The notes under the pieces were generated by a model, which saw only the letters and a program-made list of their open reading frames with translations, had not been told where the DNA came from and searched no databases. This document shows positions 30,412 to 39,764 of a stretch of DNA of 64,000 nt, one piece after another (the first letter of the stretch is position 1; every line of letters starts with the position of its first letter). Made by a program: the position numbers and the translations under genes. Origin of the DNA: Xenorhabdus griffiniae (GTDB lineage Bacteria; Pseudomonadota; Gammaproteobacteria; Enterobacterales; Enterobacteriaceae); contig NZ_LDNM01000028.1 in the NCBI RefSeq assembly GCF_001028135.1, positions 1 to 64,000 on the forward strand, given 5' to 3'.

Positions 30412-31146
30412 TTATTTTTTATCCCACTTCTCCACTGAAGTCAGTATACCACGCAGGATATTCAGCTCTTGGGTTTCTGGCCGGGCACGAGTATAAAGAC
30501 GTCTTAATTTATTCATTATCTGGCCCGGATGCGCTTTGCGAATGAAACCAGACTCTTGCAATACCTGTTCAAGGTGCTGATAAAAACGCTCCATATCTTC
30601 GACAGGGGGATACTCTACTTCGTGCTCTGGTGACGTTGCCTCTTCTAATTGCTCTTGGGTCGCCAGGTATGCCATGCGAATTTCATAGCTAACCAACTGA
30701 ACCGCCATCGCCAAATTCAACGAACCGTATTCCGGGTTGGTTGGGATATAAAGGTGATAATTACACTTCTGCAATTCTTCGTTAGTCAAGCCAACACGCT
30801 CACGGCCAAAGACAATAGCAACGGGAGAGTGGCTGGCGGTTTCGACACAACGTTCACCACATTCACGTGGCTCAACCATCGGCCAGGATAGGGTTCGGGA
30901 ACGGGCACTGGTGCCAATGACTAACTCACACCCAGCCAATGCCTCATCCAACGAATTCACAATCGTTGCACTGCCGATAACATCACTTGCACCAGCGGAA
31001 AGTGCAATAGCGTGAGAATCAGGCTGGACAAGCGGATTCACCAGATACAGGTTGGTCAATCCCATTGTTTTCATGGCCCTAGCGGTTGATCCCATGTTCC
31101 CTGTATGGGAAGTTTCTACCAGAATAATGCGGATATTCTCTAACAT
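30412..31146 (-). CDS. trmJ: tRNA (cytidine/uridine-2'-O-)-methyltransferase TrmJ
   Basis: TrmJ methylates the 2'-O of nucleotide 32 in several tRNAs. The protein is a SPOUT (trefoil-knot) methyltransferase with characteristic segments [20 protein letters not shown] and [17 protein letters not shown] 31146 gives 244 residues, matching E. coli TrmJ (246); the frame extends to 31188 without family similarity. It lies upstream of iscR on the same strand and is divergent from suhB. The 250-base gap to iscR holds the isc promoter. Confidence 0.95.
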   Translation of the reverse strand: MLENIRIILVETSHTGNMGSTARAMKTMGLTNLYLVNPLVQPDSHAIALSAGASDVIGSATIVNSLDEALAGCELVIGTSARSRTLSWPMVEPRECGERCVETASHSPVAIVFGRERVGLTNEELQKCNYHLYIPTNPEYGSLNLAMAVQLVSYEIRMAYLATQEQLEEATSPEHEVEYPPVEDMERFYQHLEQVLQESGFIRKAHPGQIMNKLRRLYTRARPETQELNILRGILTSVEKWDKK

Positions 31147-31213
31147 GACGGCTTTTAAATTCAGTATAAGAGCCGAATATCTTAACACAGCATTAGTTAT
31201 TTTGACGAACTAC

Positions 31214-31222
31214 TGCTATAAT
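31214..31222 (+). promoter_or_regulatory. Extended -10 element of suhB
   Basis: TGCTATAAT (31214-31222) is a perfect extended -10 (TGnTATAAT). A -35 match at the usual distance is weak, as expected for extended -10 promoters. Transcription would start near 31229. Confidence 0.6.
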
Positions 31223-31240
31223 GTGCGCCAATTTATTTCC

Positions 31241-31252
31241 CGTTCTTTAAAA
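31241..31252 (+). promoter_or_regulatory. boxA-like Nus-factor site in the suhB leader
   Basis: CGTTCTTTAAAA (31241-31252) matches the boxA element bound by NusB/NusE, and lies in the predicted 5' untranslated region 22 bases before the suhB start. SuhB is itself a Nus-complex partner, and in E. coli suhB is autoregulated through a leader boxA; the same is inferred here. Confidence 0.6.
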
Positions 31253-31273
31253 TTCTGGTGGAAGAAGATACCC

Positions 31274-32077
31274 ATGCATCCGATGTTAAACATCGCTATA
31301 CGCGCTGCACGTAAGGCCGGCAACTACATTGCCAAAAGCTACGAAACTCCTGATGCTGTTGAAGCAAGCCAAAAAGGCAGTAATGATTTCGTTACTAATG
31401 TTGATCGTGAAGCAGAAAAGCTGATCATTGACATCATCCGTAAATCTTACCCTAAGCATACGATTATCACCGAAGAAAGTGGTGATCACATAGGAGAAGA
31501 GGATGACTTCCAATGGGTTATCGATCCACTGGATGGCACCACCAACTTTATTAAACGTCTTCCCCATTTTGCTGTTTCTATTGCTGTGCGCATTAAAGGC
31601 CGCACAGAAGTATCCGTGGTTTACGATCCAATGCGCAATGAGCTGTTCACTGCAACTCGTGGTCAAGGCGCTCAATTGAACGGTTATCGTCTGCGTGGTA
31701 CTAATGCCCGTGATCTGAATGGAACTATCCTTGCGACCGGTTTCCCATTCAAAGCCAAGCAACACACTATTCCTTATATGAATGTACTGAACAAATTATT
31801 CGATCGCTGTGCCGATTTTCGTCGCACGGGTTCTGCGGCGTTGGATATGGCGTATGTTGCTGCCGGACGGGTAGATGGTTTCTTCGAAATTGGTCTGAAA
31901 CCCTGGGATTTCTTCGGCGGTGAATTGTTGGTACGTGAATCAGGTTGCATTGTCACTGATTTCGTTGGTGGTCATAACTATGTCACCTCTGGCAATATCG
32001 TTGCTGGTAGCCCACGTATCGTTAAAGATATTCTATCTGAAATGCGTGAAGAATTGACTGAAGCATTGAAACGTTAA
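31274..32077 (+). CDS. suhB: Inositol monophosphatase family protein / Nus factor SuhB
   Basis: SuhB has inositol-1-phosphatase activity, but its main role in E. coli is as a partner of the Nus complex in rRNA transcription and folding. The 267-residue product equals E. coli in length. The metal-binding signature WVIDPLDGTTNF is intact near residue 82. The second signature reads KPWDFFGGELLVRESG, with Phe-Gly where E. coli has Ala-Ala; the metal-binding Asp is kept. ATG 31274 aligns with E. coli; the frame is open far upstream through the promoter, so the long form is rejected. A terminator follows at 32122-32146. Confidence 0.97.
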   Translation: MHPMLNIAIRAARKAGNYIAKSYETPDAVEASQKGSNDFVTNVDREAEKLIIDIIRKSYPKHTIITEESGDHIGEEDDFQWVIDPLDGTTNFIKRLPHFAVSIAVRIKGRTEVSVVYDPMRNELFTATRGQGAQLNGYRLRGTNARDLNGTILATGFPFKAKQHTIPYMNVLNKLFDRCADFRRTGSAALDMAYVAAGRVDGFFEIGLKPWDFFGGELLVRESGCIVTDFVGGHNYVTSGNIVAGSPRIVKDILSEMREELTEALKR

Positions 32078-32121
32078 TTCGTTATTATTGAATAAATATA
32101 ATTTGAGCAATGTTATTTTTA

Positions 32122-32146
32122 GGGCACCTCTCAGGTGCCCTTTTTT
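32122..32146. terminator. Terminator between suhB and hcaT
   Basis: GGGCACCT and AGGTGCCC form a stem (32122-32140) followed by TTTTTT. It lies between two convergent genes and ends suhB; weaker T-content on the other strand means service to hcaT is less sure. Confidence 0.85.
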
Positions 32147-32163
32147 CTTATTTTCGTTTTTTG

Positions 32164-33405
32164 TTAGTGCGAAAGTGGATGAGCTTCAACTTTTGGTCTC
32201 AGGAACAGGGCGGGCAACGCAACCAGCGCCATCACCCAAAATATGCCACATCCTATCTGCTCATACATGAAACCCGCAATCATACTCATGACGGCAATAC
32301 CGCCTCCCATAGCTAAAGCAGAGTAAGTTGCCTGCAACCGGATGATTTCGTTTTCTTTTCTGGCACCAATAAAACGCATCGCTGCCAAATGGCAAACGGT
32401 AAAAGTACCACAATGCAGGATTTGAATAATAATCAGCATCGATAATTCCGTTGAGGTTGCCATGAGTCCCCAGCGGACAACCCCACAAATTCCCGACAAT
32501 AACAGCAAATTACGGGCACTCCAACGACGGAATAATTGCTTGCTAAAAGTAAAGATAATAACTTCAGCCACCACTCCCAACGACCAGAGATAACCAATAG
32601 TTGATGAGGAATAACCCGCTTGCTCCCAATAAATGGAACCAAAACTGTAATATCCCGCATGGGCAGCCTGCAATAAAGTTACACAGAGTAAAAACTGCCA
32701 CACTGATTTTTCAGATAAGAGTTCTTTAAAAGAAACGGCATTGGTATTGGCGGCTTTAATCTTACCTACCGGCATGATGGAAGGTTTCAACATCATTCCC
32801 AGTAACATAGCTGTAACGCTGAATAGCAAAAGAGCCAGAATGATATGGTGTGTGCCAAATAACTCGTGGCCAACCCAATGATTCAAACTATCAGACGATA
32901 TATTCCAGCCAAAATTCAGACTGCTGATTGAGAGATTGATACCATTGGCAGACATCAATATGCCCGTCAACGACGAACTAATCACAAATGCAATCGAACC
33001 CCAGACCCTTACTTTGCCATAATCAAAGGTAAACTGCTTTTGCCATGTTCCCGCCAACGCATCTGATAAGGGAACTAGTGGTGAGAAGAATAAGTTGAAA
33101 CCAACCATAATAAAGAAAAGCCATACCCAATAACTACCGAATGCAAAACCAACAGCGAAAAGTAATGCCAGTAATGAGAGGAGACGCAATGCATTAATTA
33201 ATTTAGCGGGGTTTTTTACCGTAGGTGAGATAACCAGGCTACCGACAAAACGAGCTACCATGCCAACACCTAGCAAAACACCTATCATTGAGGCATCAAT
33301 GCCTTCACCTTTTAACCAGACAGACCAAAAAGGCAAAAATATACCGTAGGAGAAAAAATAGGTGAAATAACCCAGGCCCAACCAAAATGTCGATGGAACA
33401 ACCAT
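32164..33405 (-). CDS. hcaT: HcaT-type MFS transporter
   Basis: A 413-residue inner-membrane transporter of the major facilitator superfamily, strongly resembling E. coli HcaT (379 residues), a presumed 3-phenylpropionate permease. The start FWLGLGYFTYFFSYGIFLPF and the block DYGKVRVWGSIAFVI match closely, as does the C-terminal ALVALPALFLRPKVE. About 35 extra residues are inserted after the fifth membrane segment (around residues 150-190, including NFGWNISSDSLNHWVGHELFG). The hca dioxygenase genes for phenylpropionate breakdown are not in this window, so the substrate may differ. Confidence 0.88.
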   Translation of the reverse strand: MVVPSTFWLGLGYFTYFFSYGIFLPFWSVWLKGEGIDASMIGVLLGVGMVARFVGSLVISPTVKNPAKLINALRLLSLLALLFAVGFAFGSYWVWLFFIMVGFNLFFSPLVPLSDALAGTWQKQFTFDYGKVRVWGSIAFVISSSLTGILMSANGINLSISSLNFGWNISSDSLNHWVGHELFGTHHIILALLLFSVTAMLLGMMLKPSIMPVGKIKAANTNAVSFKELLSEKSVWQFLLCVTLLQAAHAGYYSFGSIYWEQAGYSSSTIGYLWSLGVVAEVIIFTFSKQLFRRWSARNLLLLSGICGVVRWGLMATSTELSMLIIIQILHCGTFTVCHLAAMRFIGARKENEIIRLQATYSALAMGGGIAVMSMIAGFMYEQIGCGIFWVMALVALPALFLRPKVEAHPLSH

Positions 33406-33428
33406 CCGAATGCCCCCGTTTTTGATAC

Positions 33429-33466
33429 AAAAAACCCGCTCAAAACTAACGTTATGAGTCGGGCTT
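33429..33466 (-). terminator. Terminator after glyA
   Basis: On the minus strand, AAGCCCGACTCA and TGAGCGGGTTT pair imperfectly and are followed by TTTTTTG. It lies 36-73 bases past the glyA stop. Confidence 0.6.
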
Positions 33467-33501
33467 ATTACTAAACTACATTAAACTACATTTTATTTAA
33501 A

Positions 33502-34755
33502 TTAGGCATAAACAGGATATTTTGCGCAGATGTCCAATACTTTTTGCTTAACACGTTCAATGGTTGCTTCATTATTGATGTTATCCAGCACATCACACAT
33601 CCAGCCCGCCAGCTCGCGAGATTCGGTTTCTTTGAAACCACGACGGGTAATTGCCGGTGTTCCGATACGGATACCAGAGGTGACGAATGGGCTACGCGGA
33701 TCGTTAGGCACACTATTTTTGTTCACCGTGATATTGGCACGTCCCAAGGACGCATCAGCATCTTTACCCGTAATGTCTTTGTCCACCAGATCCAGCAAGA
33801 ACAGATGGTTTTCGGTTTCCCCAGAAACCACTTTGTAACCACGTTGCTGGAATACGTCTACCATCTCTTTCGCGTTCTTGGCGACTTGTTGTTGGTAAAC
33901 TTTGAATTCAGGTTCCATCGCTTCTTTCAATGCAACTGCCTTACCGGCAATCACATGCATCAACGGGCCACCCTGGGAACCCGGGAAGACAGAGGAATTC
34001 AGTTTTTTGTAAAACGCTTCATCGCCACCCTTCGCCAAAATCAAGCCACCACGTGGGCCAGCCAATGTTTTGTGCGTTGTGGTTGTCACAACGTGTGCAT
34101 GAGGTACTGGGTTTGGATAAACCCCAGCGGCAACCAGACCCGCTACGTGGGCCATGTCAACGAACAGATAGGCACCGATTTCATCCGCAATTTCACGCAT
34201 CTTCGCCCAATCGACAACGCCAGAATACGCAGAGAAGCCACCGATGATCATTTTAGGCTGATGTTTTTGCGCTTGATGACGAATATCGTCGTAATCGATT
34301 TTGCCATTTTCATCAATACCATAAGGCACGATGTTATAAAGTTTACCAGAGAAGTTAACCGGGGAACCGTGAGTCAGATGGCCACCGTGCGCCAGGTTCA
34401 TCCCTAAAACGGTATCGCCGGGTTTTAGCAGTGTCATATACACAGCCGCATTTGCCTGAGAACCAGAGTGAGGCTGGACATTAGCATAATCTGCACCAAA
34501 CAGCGCTTTTGCGCGGTCAATCGCAAGCTGTTCAACTACATCGACATACTCACAGCCACCGTAGTAACGTTTACCCGGATAACCTTCCGCATACTTGTTA
34601 GTAAGCTGAGAGCCTTGTGCCTGCATGACTCTTGGGCTGGTGTAGTTTTCAGAAGCAATCAATTCAATGTGTTCTTCTTGACGACAAACCTCCTGTTCCA
34701 TCGCTTGCCACAGTTCGGGATCGTAATTCACAATATTCATTTCACGCTTTAACAT
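33502..34755 (-). CDS. glyA: Serine hydroxymethyltransferase
   Basis: GlyA interconverts serine and glycine with tetrahydrofolate, feeding one-carbon metabolism. The 417-residue PLP enzyme has the same length and start (MLKREMNI) as E. coli GlyA. The PLP-binding lysine lies in [16 protein letters not shown] (about residue 229). It is divergent from hmp as in E. coli; a PurR box at 34864-34879 lies in the shared regulatory region. Confidence 0.99.
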   Translation of the reverse strand: MLKREMNIVNYDPELWQAMEQEVCRQEEHIELIASENYTSPRVMQAQGSQLTNKYAEGYPGKRYYGGCEYVDVVEQLAIDRAKALFGADYANVQPHSGSQANAAVYMTLLKPGDTVLGMNLAHGGHLTHGSPVNFSGKLYNIVPYGIDENGKIDYDDIRHQAQKHQPKMIIGGFSAYSGVVDWAKMREIADEIGAYLFVDMAHVAGLVAAGVYPNPVPHAHVVTTTTHKTLAGPRGGLILAKGGDEAFYKKLNSSVFPGSQGGPLMHVIAGKAVALKEAMEPEFKVYQQQVAKNAKEMVDVFQQRGYKVVSGETENHLFLLDLVDKDITGKDADASLGRANITVNKNSVPNDPRSPFVTSGIRIGTPAITRRGFKETESRELAGWMCDVLDNINNEATIERVKQKVLDICAKYPVYA

Positions 34756-34863
34756 TGGGTTCTCCTGACTCAGCTACATCTCTTAAAAAATACCCCTGAG
34801 GGCCAGAATGTCACACAGTGTAAACTCTTTTTATCGAATGAGATAGTCTTGACAAAACAAATT

Positions 34864-34879
34864 ACGCAAACGTTTGCTT
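34864..34879 (-). promoter_or_regulatory. PurR operator of glyA
   Basis: ACGCAAACGTTTGCTT (34864-34879) is a near-perfect 16-bp PurR box, 109 bases upstream of the glyA start codon. glyA is a known PurR target in E. coli. A possible -35 (TTGTCA on the minus strand) lies between the box and the gene. Confidence 0.8.
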
Positions 34880-35051
34880 CATGGGTTAGTGGTCGACTAG
34901 CCGTTAAATAACGGATTGTTTTGCTAATGATTACGGATTTATTACTGATATTTGTGATCCTGATCGGGAACAGCAATGACAATACCCCTATTTTTTTGAT
35001 TTAAAGAAAGATAATCCTCTTTTCTTGGGCTGATATATTCCCAAACCCTAT

Positions 35052-35074
35052 AAGTTGCATTTAAAATACAATTT
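35052..35074 (+). promoter_or_regulatory. NsrR operator of hmp
   Basis: The 23-bp segment 35052-35074 contains AAGTTGCATTT, one spacer base and AAATACAATTT, closely matching the NsrR consensus of two inverted 11-bp elements. NsrR is the nitric-oxide sensor that represses hmp in enterobacteria. It lies 42 bases before the hmp start. Confidence 0.8.
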
Positions 35075-35115
35075 ATAAATTTCAGCATTATGTGAGAAAA
35101 ATTCAGGAGATCCCC

Positions 35116-36306
35116 ATGCTAGATAATCAGGTTATCGCAACCATAAAATCGACCATTCCACTCATTGTTTCTACAGGCCCTAAGCTCACTGCGCATTTTT
35201 ACGAACGTATGTTCAAACACCATCCTGAATTAAAGGATATTTTTAATATGAGTCACCAGATCAATGGTGATCAGCGTGAAGCCCTTTTCAGTGCCCTTTG
35301 TGCTTATGCTGCCAATATCGATAACCTGTCGGCACTCTTACCTGCCGTAGAAAAAATCGCCCATAAACATGCCAGCCTCAGTATTCAACCTGAGCATTAT
35401 CAAATTGTAGGTACGCACCTGCTGGCAACCATTGATGAACTGTTTCATCCCGGTGATGAAGTACTCTCCGCCTGGGGAAAAGCCTACAACGTATTGGCTA
35501 ATGTCTTTATCAATCGGGAAGAGGAAATCTATCAGGGCGGTGAGTCTCTGGAGGGTGGTTGGCGTGATCTGCGTCAGTTCCGTGTCAGCCGAAAACAACC
35601 ACAAAGTGATGTCATTACTAGCTTTGAGTTTGTGCCTGTTGATGGTGGCAAGGTCATGGATTATAAGCCGGGGCAATATTTGGCGATCTATGTGGAAGAT
35701 CCAACTCTTGAAAACCGTGAAATTCGCCAATATTCACTGACCGCCGCGCCAAATGGCACCAGTTATCAAATTGCCGTCAAGCGTGAACCTCAAGGCAAAA
35801 TTTCAAACCATCTGCACGATAAGGTACAGGAAGGGGATATTGTGATGCTGGCTGCACCACACGGTGATTTCTTCCTTGATGTGCAATCTGATACGCCAGT
35901 GACGCTGATTTCTGCCGGAGTTGGTTTGACACCGATGATGAGTATGCTGCAATCCCTGCATAACCAACACCATGCGGGTTCAGTCAATTGGTTCCACGCC
36001 GCAGAGCATGGCGGCCACCACGCTTTCGCGGATAAGGTGAATGAAATTTCCCAGTCCATGCCTGATCTGTATGCACAAGTTTGGTATCGTGAACCCAGAG
36101 ACTTCGATCAGAAAGGCGTACATTATCAACATACCGGGCTTATGGATTTGTCTCTCGTGCGAGACGCAATAACGGTAGCAGGGATGCACTTCTATTTCTG
36201 TGGACCTGTGGCTTTCATGCAACATATCGCCAAACAGTTGCTGGCAATGGGCATTGATGAACAACATATCCATTATGAATGTTTTGGCCCACATAAAGTC
36301 ATTTAG
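35116..36306 (+). CDS. hmp: Flavohaemoglobin / nitric oxide dioxygenase
   Basis: Hmp converts nitric oxide and oxygen to nitrate using NAD(P)H, protecting against nitrosative stress. From ATG 35116 it has 396 residues, as in E. coli. An N-terminal globin domain (residues 1-140, proximal His in the KIAHKH segment) is followed by an FAD domain (REIRQYSL) and an NAD domain ([12 protein letters not shown]). AGGAG sits 9 bases before the start; the frame is open 24 bases upstream. An NsrR box lies just upstream, so derepression by NO is expected. In an insect pathogen this would counter host NO. Confidence 0.98.
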   Translation: MLDNQVIATIKSTIPLIVSTGPKLTAHFYERMFKHHPELKDIFNMSHQINGDQREALFSALCAYAANIDNLSALLPAVEKIAHKHASLSIQPEHYQIVGTHLLATIDELFHPGDEVLSAWGKAYNVLANVFINREEEIYQGGESLEGGWRDLRQFRVSRKQPQSDVITSFEFVPVDGGKVMDYKPGQYLAIYVEDPTLENREIRQYSLTAAPNGTSYQIAVKREPQGKISNHLHDKVQEGDIVMLAAPHGDFFLDVQSDTPVTLISAGVGLTPMMSMLQSLHNQHHAGSVNWFHAAEHGGHHAFADKVNEISQSMPDLYAQVWYREPRDFDQKGVHYQHTGLMDLSLVRDAITVAGMHFYFCGPVAFMQHIAKQLLAMGIDEQHIHYECFGPHKVI

Positions 36307-36355
36307 TACGGTTTCCCTGATACCCCCGAATGCTGGATAAGAAATTGAACTAAAA

Positions 36356-36465
36356 GCCTGTTCCAAGAGCAGTATCTTAGACCAATAACATACTGATCTA
36401 AAAAGGAACAGGCGATGGACAAAATAGGGGAGCAATTTTGTCTCGACAACAAGTGTCGTCGGTAA
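36356..36465 (+). mobile_element. Possible insertion-sequence remnant
   Basis: GCCTGTTCC (36356-36364) and GGAACAGGC (36405-36413) form an inverted repeat with an inner pair CAGTAT (36370-36375) / ATACTG (36390-36395). An ATG follows at once (36415) but the frame (MDKIGEQFCLDNKCR) stops after 16 codons. This resembles the left end and first codons of a transposase gene, but no family could be named. The gap 36307-36697 otherwise holds only A/T-rich DNA and the loiP leader. Confidence 0.35.
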
Positions 36466-36697
36466 GAGTGTGAGCGGGCATTTGAGAACTCATTTAGATA
36501 AACGAAAAGCCATTTCGTTAAAATAATTTAAACTAAATTATTCTACTTATGATTTGATTATTTTTTAAAAATGTTACTGCACTCACATAATCATAAATAT
36601 TAGAGTTTATTCCTATTGTTATTTCTAGCAAAAGTCATAGTCTTTTAACGCTTTTAAAAAACTATAGTTGCATGTATTACAAAGGAAAAACAATTTT

Positions 36698-37450
36698 ATG
36701 AAAATTAAAGCTCTTGTTGCAGTCGCTGTTTCTGCTGCAATTCTGACAGGTTGTAAGAATATTGATCAGGGAATGCTGGCTCATTCTGGAATGCAATTAT
36801 TCCAGGCGGCAACACTAAGTGATTCTGATGTCAAACAGTTATCTGGCCAAGCATGTAAGGATATGGATGCACAGAATAAAATTGCACCGGCATCCAGCCA
36901 ATACACTAAGCGTCTGAACAAAATCGCCAAAGCATTAGGCCGCGACGTTAACGGTACATCGGTTAACTATAAAGTTTATCTGACTAAGGATGTGAATGCA
37001 TGGGCAATGGCTAACGGTTGTGTGCGTGTATACAGCGGCCTGATGGACATGATGAACGACAATGAAGTCGAAGGCGTTCTGGGTCATGAAATGGGGCACG
37101 TTGCACTGGGCCACACCCGTAAAGCAATGCAGGTTGCTTATGCTACAGTGGCTGCACGTACCGCAGCTGCATCAGCCGGTGGTGTCGCCGCACAACTGAG
37201 CGATTCTCAGCTTGCAGCACTGGGTGAAAAACTGATCAACTCACAGTTCTCACAGCATCAGGAAAGTCAGGCTGATGACTTTTCTTATGATCTGATGAAA
37301 AAACGCAATATCAAAACTGAAGGTTTAGCAACCAGCTTCGAGAAACTGGCTAAACTGGGCAGTGGTGAAACCAGCATGTTTGATTCACACCCACCTTCAC
37401 AGGAGCGTGCTCAACACGTTCGTGATCGTATCGCAGCAGATAAGAAATAA
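36698..37450 (+). CDS. loiP: M48-family metalloprotease lipoprotein LoiP
   Basis: A 250-residue lipoprotein closely resembling E. coli LoiP (YggG), an outer-membrane zinc metalloprotease associated with low osmolarity and with BepA. The lipobox AILTGC gives the lipid cysteine at residue 19. The metal site is HEMGH (in VLGHEMGHVALGH), and the third ligand Glu lies in HQESQADDFSYD. ATG 36698 with AAAGGAAA upstream aligns with E. coli; 10 further codons upstream are open. In E. coli the gene is elsewhere on the chromosome, so its position between hmp and glnB is a local rearrangement. Confidence 0.93.
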   Translation: MKIKALVAVAVSAAILTGCKNIDQGMLAHSGMQLFQAATLSDSDVKQLSGQACKDMDAQNKIAPASSQYTKRLNKIAKALGRDVNGTSVNYKVYLTKDVNAWAMANGCVRVYSGLMDMMNDNEVEGVLGHEMGHVALGHTRKAMQVAYATVAARTAAASAGGVAAQLSDSQLAALGEKLINSQFSQHQESQADDFSYDLMKKRNIKTEGLATSFEKLAKLGSGETSMFDSHPPSQERAQHVRDRIAADKK

Positions 37451-37458
37451 TAAGTTCT

Positions 37459-37539
37459 CTATCAATCCAACGTCAGGATGCGTGTTATATTCCCCCGCTC
37501 TGCGGGGAAATATGAGGACTCGCGTCGTCTTGCGGATTG
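37459..37539 (-). repeat. Palindromic intergenic repeat, copy 3 (double-armed)
   Basis: The reverse complement carries the same core and arm as copies 1 and 2. Here both sides are preserved: CAATCC (37463-37468) on the left and GGATTG (37534-37539) on the right, around the CCCCGCTCTGCGGGG-type core near 37493-37507. The two arms are diverged inverted copies of each other, so the full unit is about 77 bp. Confidence 0.7.
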
Positions 37540-37680
37540 CAATTTGAAGTTTATTGAGTATATATAAGATAAGTAATAACGGATTGAAAAACGGATACCC
37601 CGCACGTCATCTTCCATTAGGGTGTGAGCTAACCGATAATATTTCCGTTATCACTTTTTCAGATGACTTTAGTGACTTGA

Positions 37681-38031
<351 letters not shown>

Positions 38032-38034
38032 TCA

Positions 38035-39657
38035 TTACCAGTTTTTACGTCCGAAACCAGAAGTAATCGGGTAGCGCCGATCTTTACCAAAATCACGCTG
38101 CGTAATGCGTGGGCCAATAGGTGCCTGACGACGTTTATATTCATTGATGTCAACCAGCCGGATCACCTTACGCACAATGACTTCCTCAAAACCTTCAGAT
38201 ACCAGATCAGCCACTGATTTATCTTTTTCAACATACCCTTCGAGAATCGCATCCAAAATGTCATAGGGAGGAAGGCTGTCCTGATCCAGTTGATTGGGTG
38301 ACAACTCCGCTGACGGTGGGCGATCAATCACACGCTGAGGGATCGCTGGGGATACGGTATTACGATATTTAGCCAATGCAAATACCATCGTTTTAGGGAC
38401 ATCTTTCAAAGCATTAAAGCCACCCGCCATATCGCCGTACAGGGTTGAATACCCTACTGCCGATTCACTTTTGTTGCTGGTGGTCAATACCAAACGGCGG
38501 CGTTTATTAGACATTGCCATCAAAATGACTGCGCGGCAACGTGCCTGCAAATTCTCTTCTGTCGTATCTTTTTCTGTTCCCGCAAACATCGGTTCAAGCT
38601 GTGCCATAAATGCATCAAACATGGGTTCGATGGAGACAACGTCAAATTCAACCCCCAGCAATTCTGCTTGTTCTCTGGCATCGTGGATACTCATTTCTGA
38701 GGTATAGCGGAATGGCATCATGATCGCCTGCACGTGATCTTTGCCCAAAGCATCCACAGCAATCGCCAATGTCAACCCTGAATCAATCCCGCCGGACAAA
38801 CCAAGCAAAGCGCCGTTAAAACCGTTTTTTTGCACATAATCACGTACAGACAGCACCAGCGCCTTATAAATTTGCGCCAGAGGTGGCAAGTGAGGGATCG
38901 GATTTGCCATTGGTTCAATGTCCATTTCATTGAAACAACATTGCTCAACCTGTTCCTCAAATGCCGCCATGCGATGGGTTATTTCACCATGGGCATCAAA
39001 GACTTTAGAACAGCCATCAAAGATAAGCTGATCTTGCCCCCCCACCTGATTAAGATAGATAATGGGCAAATGAGTACGCTGGCAGTGGGACTTAATTAAT
39101 GTACTGCGGATATTCGGTTTTTCACGATTAAAAGGAGAGGCGTTAATCGACAAGATGATTTCTGCACCCGCCTGTTTCAAGGCATCAATTGGTGCGTCAA
39201 ACCACAAATCTTCACAAATCAATAAACCGAGGTTATAACCTTTGAATGGTATAACACAGTGTTGATCCCCCGCTTTGAAATAACGCTCTTCATCAAAAAC
39301 GCCATAGTTTGGCAGTAATTGTTTGAAGTAACGAGCCACAATTTCCCCTCGCCAAAACAGGGAAAGCGCGTTGTAAAGTTTGCCATCCTGTTGCCACGGA
39401 TGCCCCACCAAAATACCAACCTGAGCGCTTGCTTGTTGCAAACGTACCAATTGTTCACAACAACGCTGATGTAAATCAGATCGGAATAACAAATCTTCAG
39501 GAAAATAGCCAGACAGCGACAGCTCAGAAAACATGACCAGATCAGCGCCTTTTGCCTGCTGCTCCTGAACTGTCTGCAACATACGTTCGCTGTTGCCTTC
39601 AATGTCTCCTACCAACCAATTTAACTGGGCAAGAGCAATTTTAAGAGTACGACTCAT
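38035..39657 (-). CDS. nadE: Glutamine-dependent NAD+ synthetase
   Basis: This two-domain enzyme makes NAD+ from deamido-NAD+, ATP and glutamine. An N-terminal nitrilase-like glutaminase domain shows the catalytic set Glu (FSELSLSGYFPED), Lys (FKQLLPNYGVFDEE) and Cys (LLICEDLWFD). The C-terminal synthetase domain has the P-loop GLSGGIDSGLTLA. From ATG 39657 it has 540 residues. E. coli uses a different, ammonia-dependent 275-residue NadE, so this is a distinct type; its place beside glnB suggests linkage to nitrogen status. The frame extends 30 bases upstream. Confidence 0.95.
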   Translation of the reverse strand: MSRTLKIALAQLNWLVGDIEGNSERMLQTVQEQQAKGADLVMFSELSLSGYFPEDLLFRSDLHQRCCEQLVRLQQASAQVGILVGHPWQQDGKLYNALSLFWRGEIVARYFKQLLPNYGVFDEERYFKAGDQHCVIPFKGYNLGLLICEDLWFDAPIDALKQAGAEIILSINASPFNREKPNIRSTLIKSHCQRTHLPIIYLNQVGGQDQLIFDGCSKVFDAHGEITHRMAAFEEQVEQCCFNEMDIEPMANPIPHLPPLAQIYKALVLSVRDYVQKNGFNGALLGLSGGIDSGLTLAIAVDALGKDHVQAIMMPFRYTSEMSIHDAREQAELLGVEFDVVSIEPMFDAFMAQLEPMFAGTEKDTTEENLQARCRAVILMAMSNKRRRLVLTTSNKSESAVGYSTLYGDMAGGFNALKDVPKTMVFALAKYRNTVSPAIPQRVIDRPPSAELSPNQLDQDSLPPYDILDAILEGYVEKDKSVADLVSEGFEEVIVRKVIRLVDINEYKRRQAPIGPRITQRDFGKDRRYPITSGFGRKNW

Positions 39658-39764
39658 AGAATGCGGCTCTCCTGGGCCATAAATCATCTATCTGCCTTAC
39701 TGGATTTCAACAGCAAAGCAATTCATTTCTATTCAGTGTAAAAATTTCTGCGGTGGCAGAAAAG

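Noticed and set aside
31052-31273. Longer SuhB frame (74 extra residues)
   Set aside because: It covers the extended -10, the boxA element and the divergent trmJ start; ATG 31274 matches E. coli exactly.
31286-31765. 159-codon open frame antisense to suhB
   Set aside because: It overlaps the core of suhB, including the metal-binding motif, without its own promoter or domain.
33544-34407. 287-codon open frame antisense to glyA
   Set aside because: It lies wholly within glyA on the other strand, has no recognisable domain, and is best explained as a by-product of codon use in a conserved gene.
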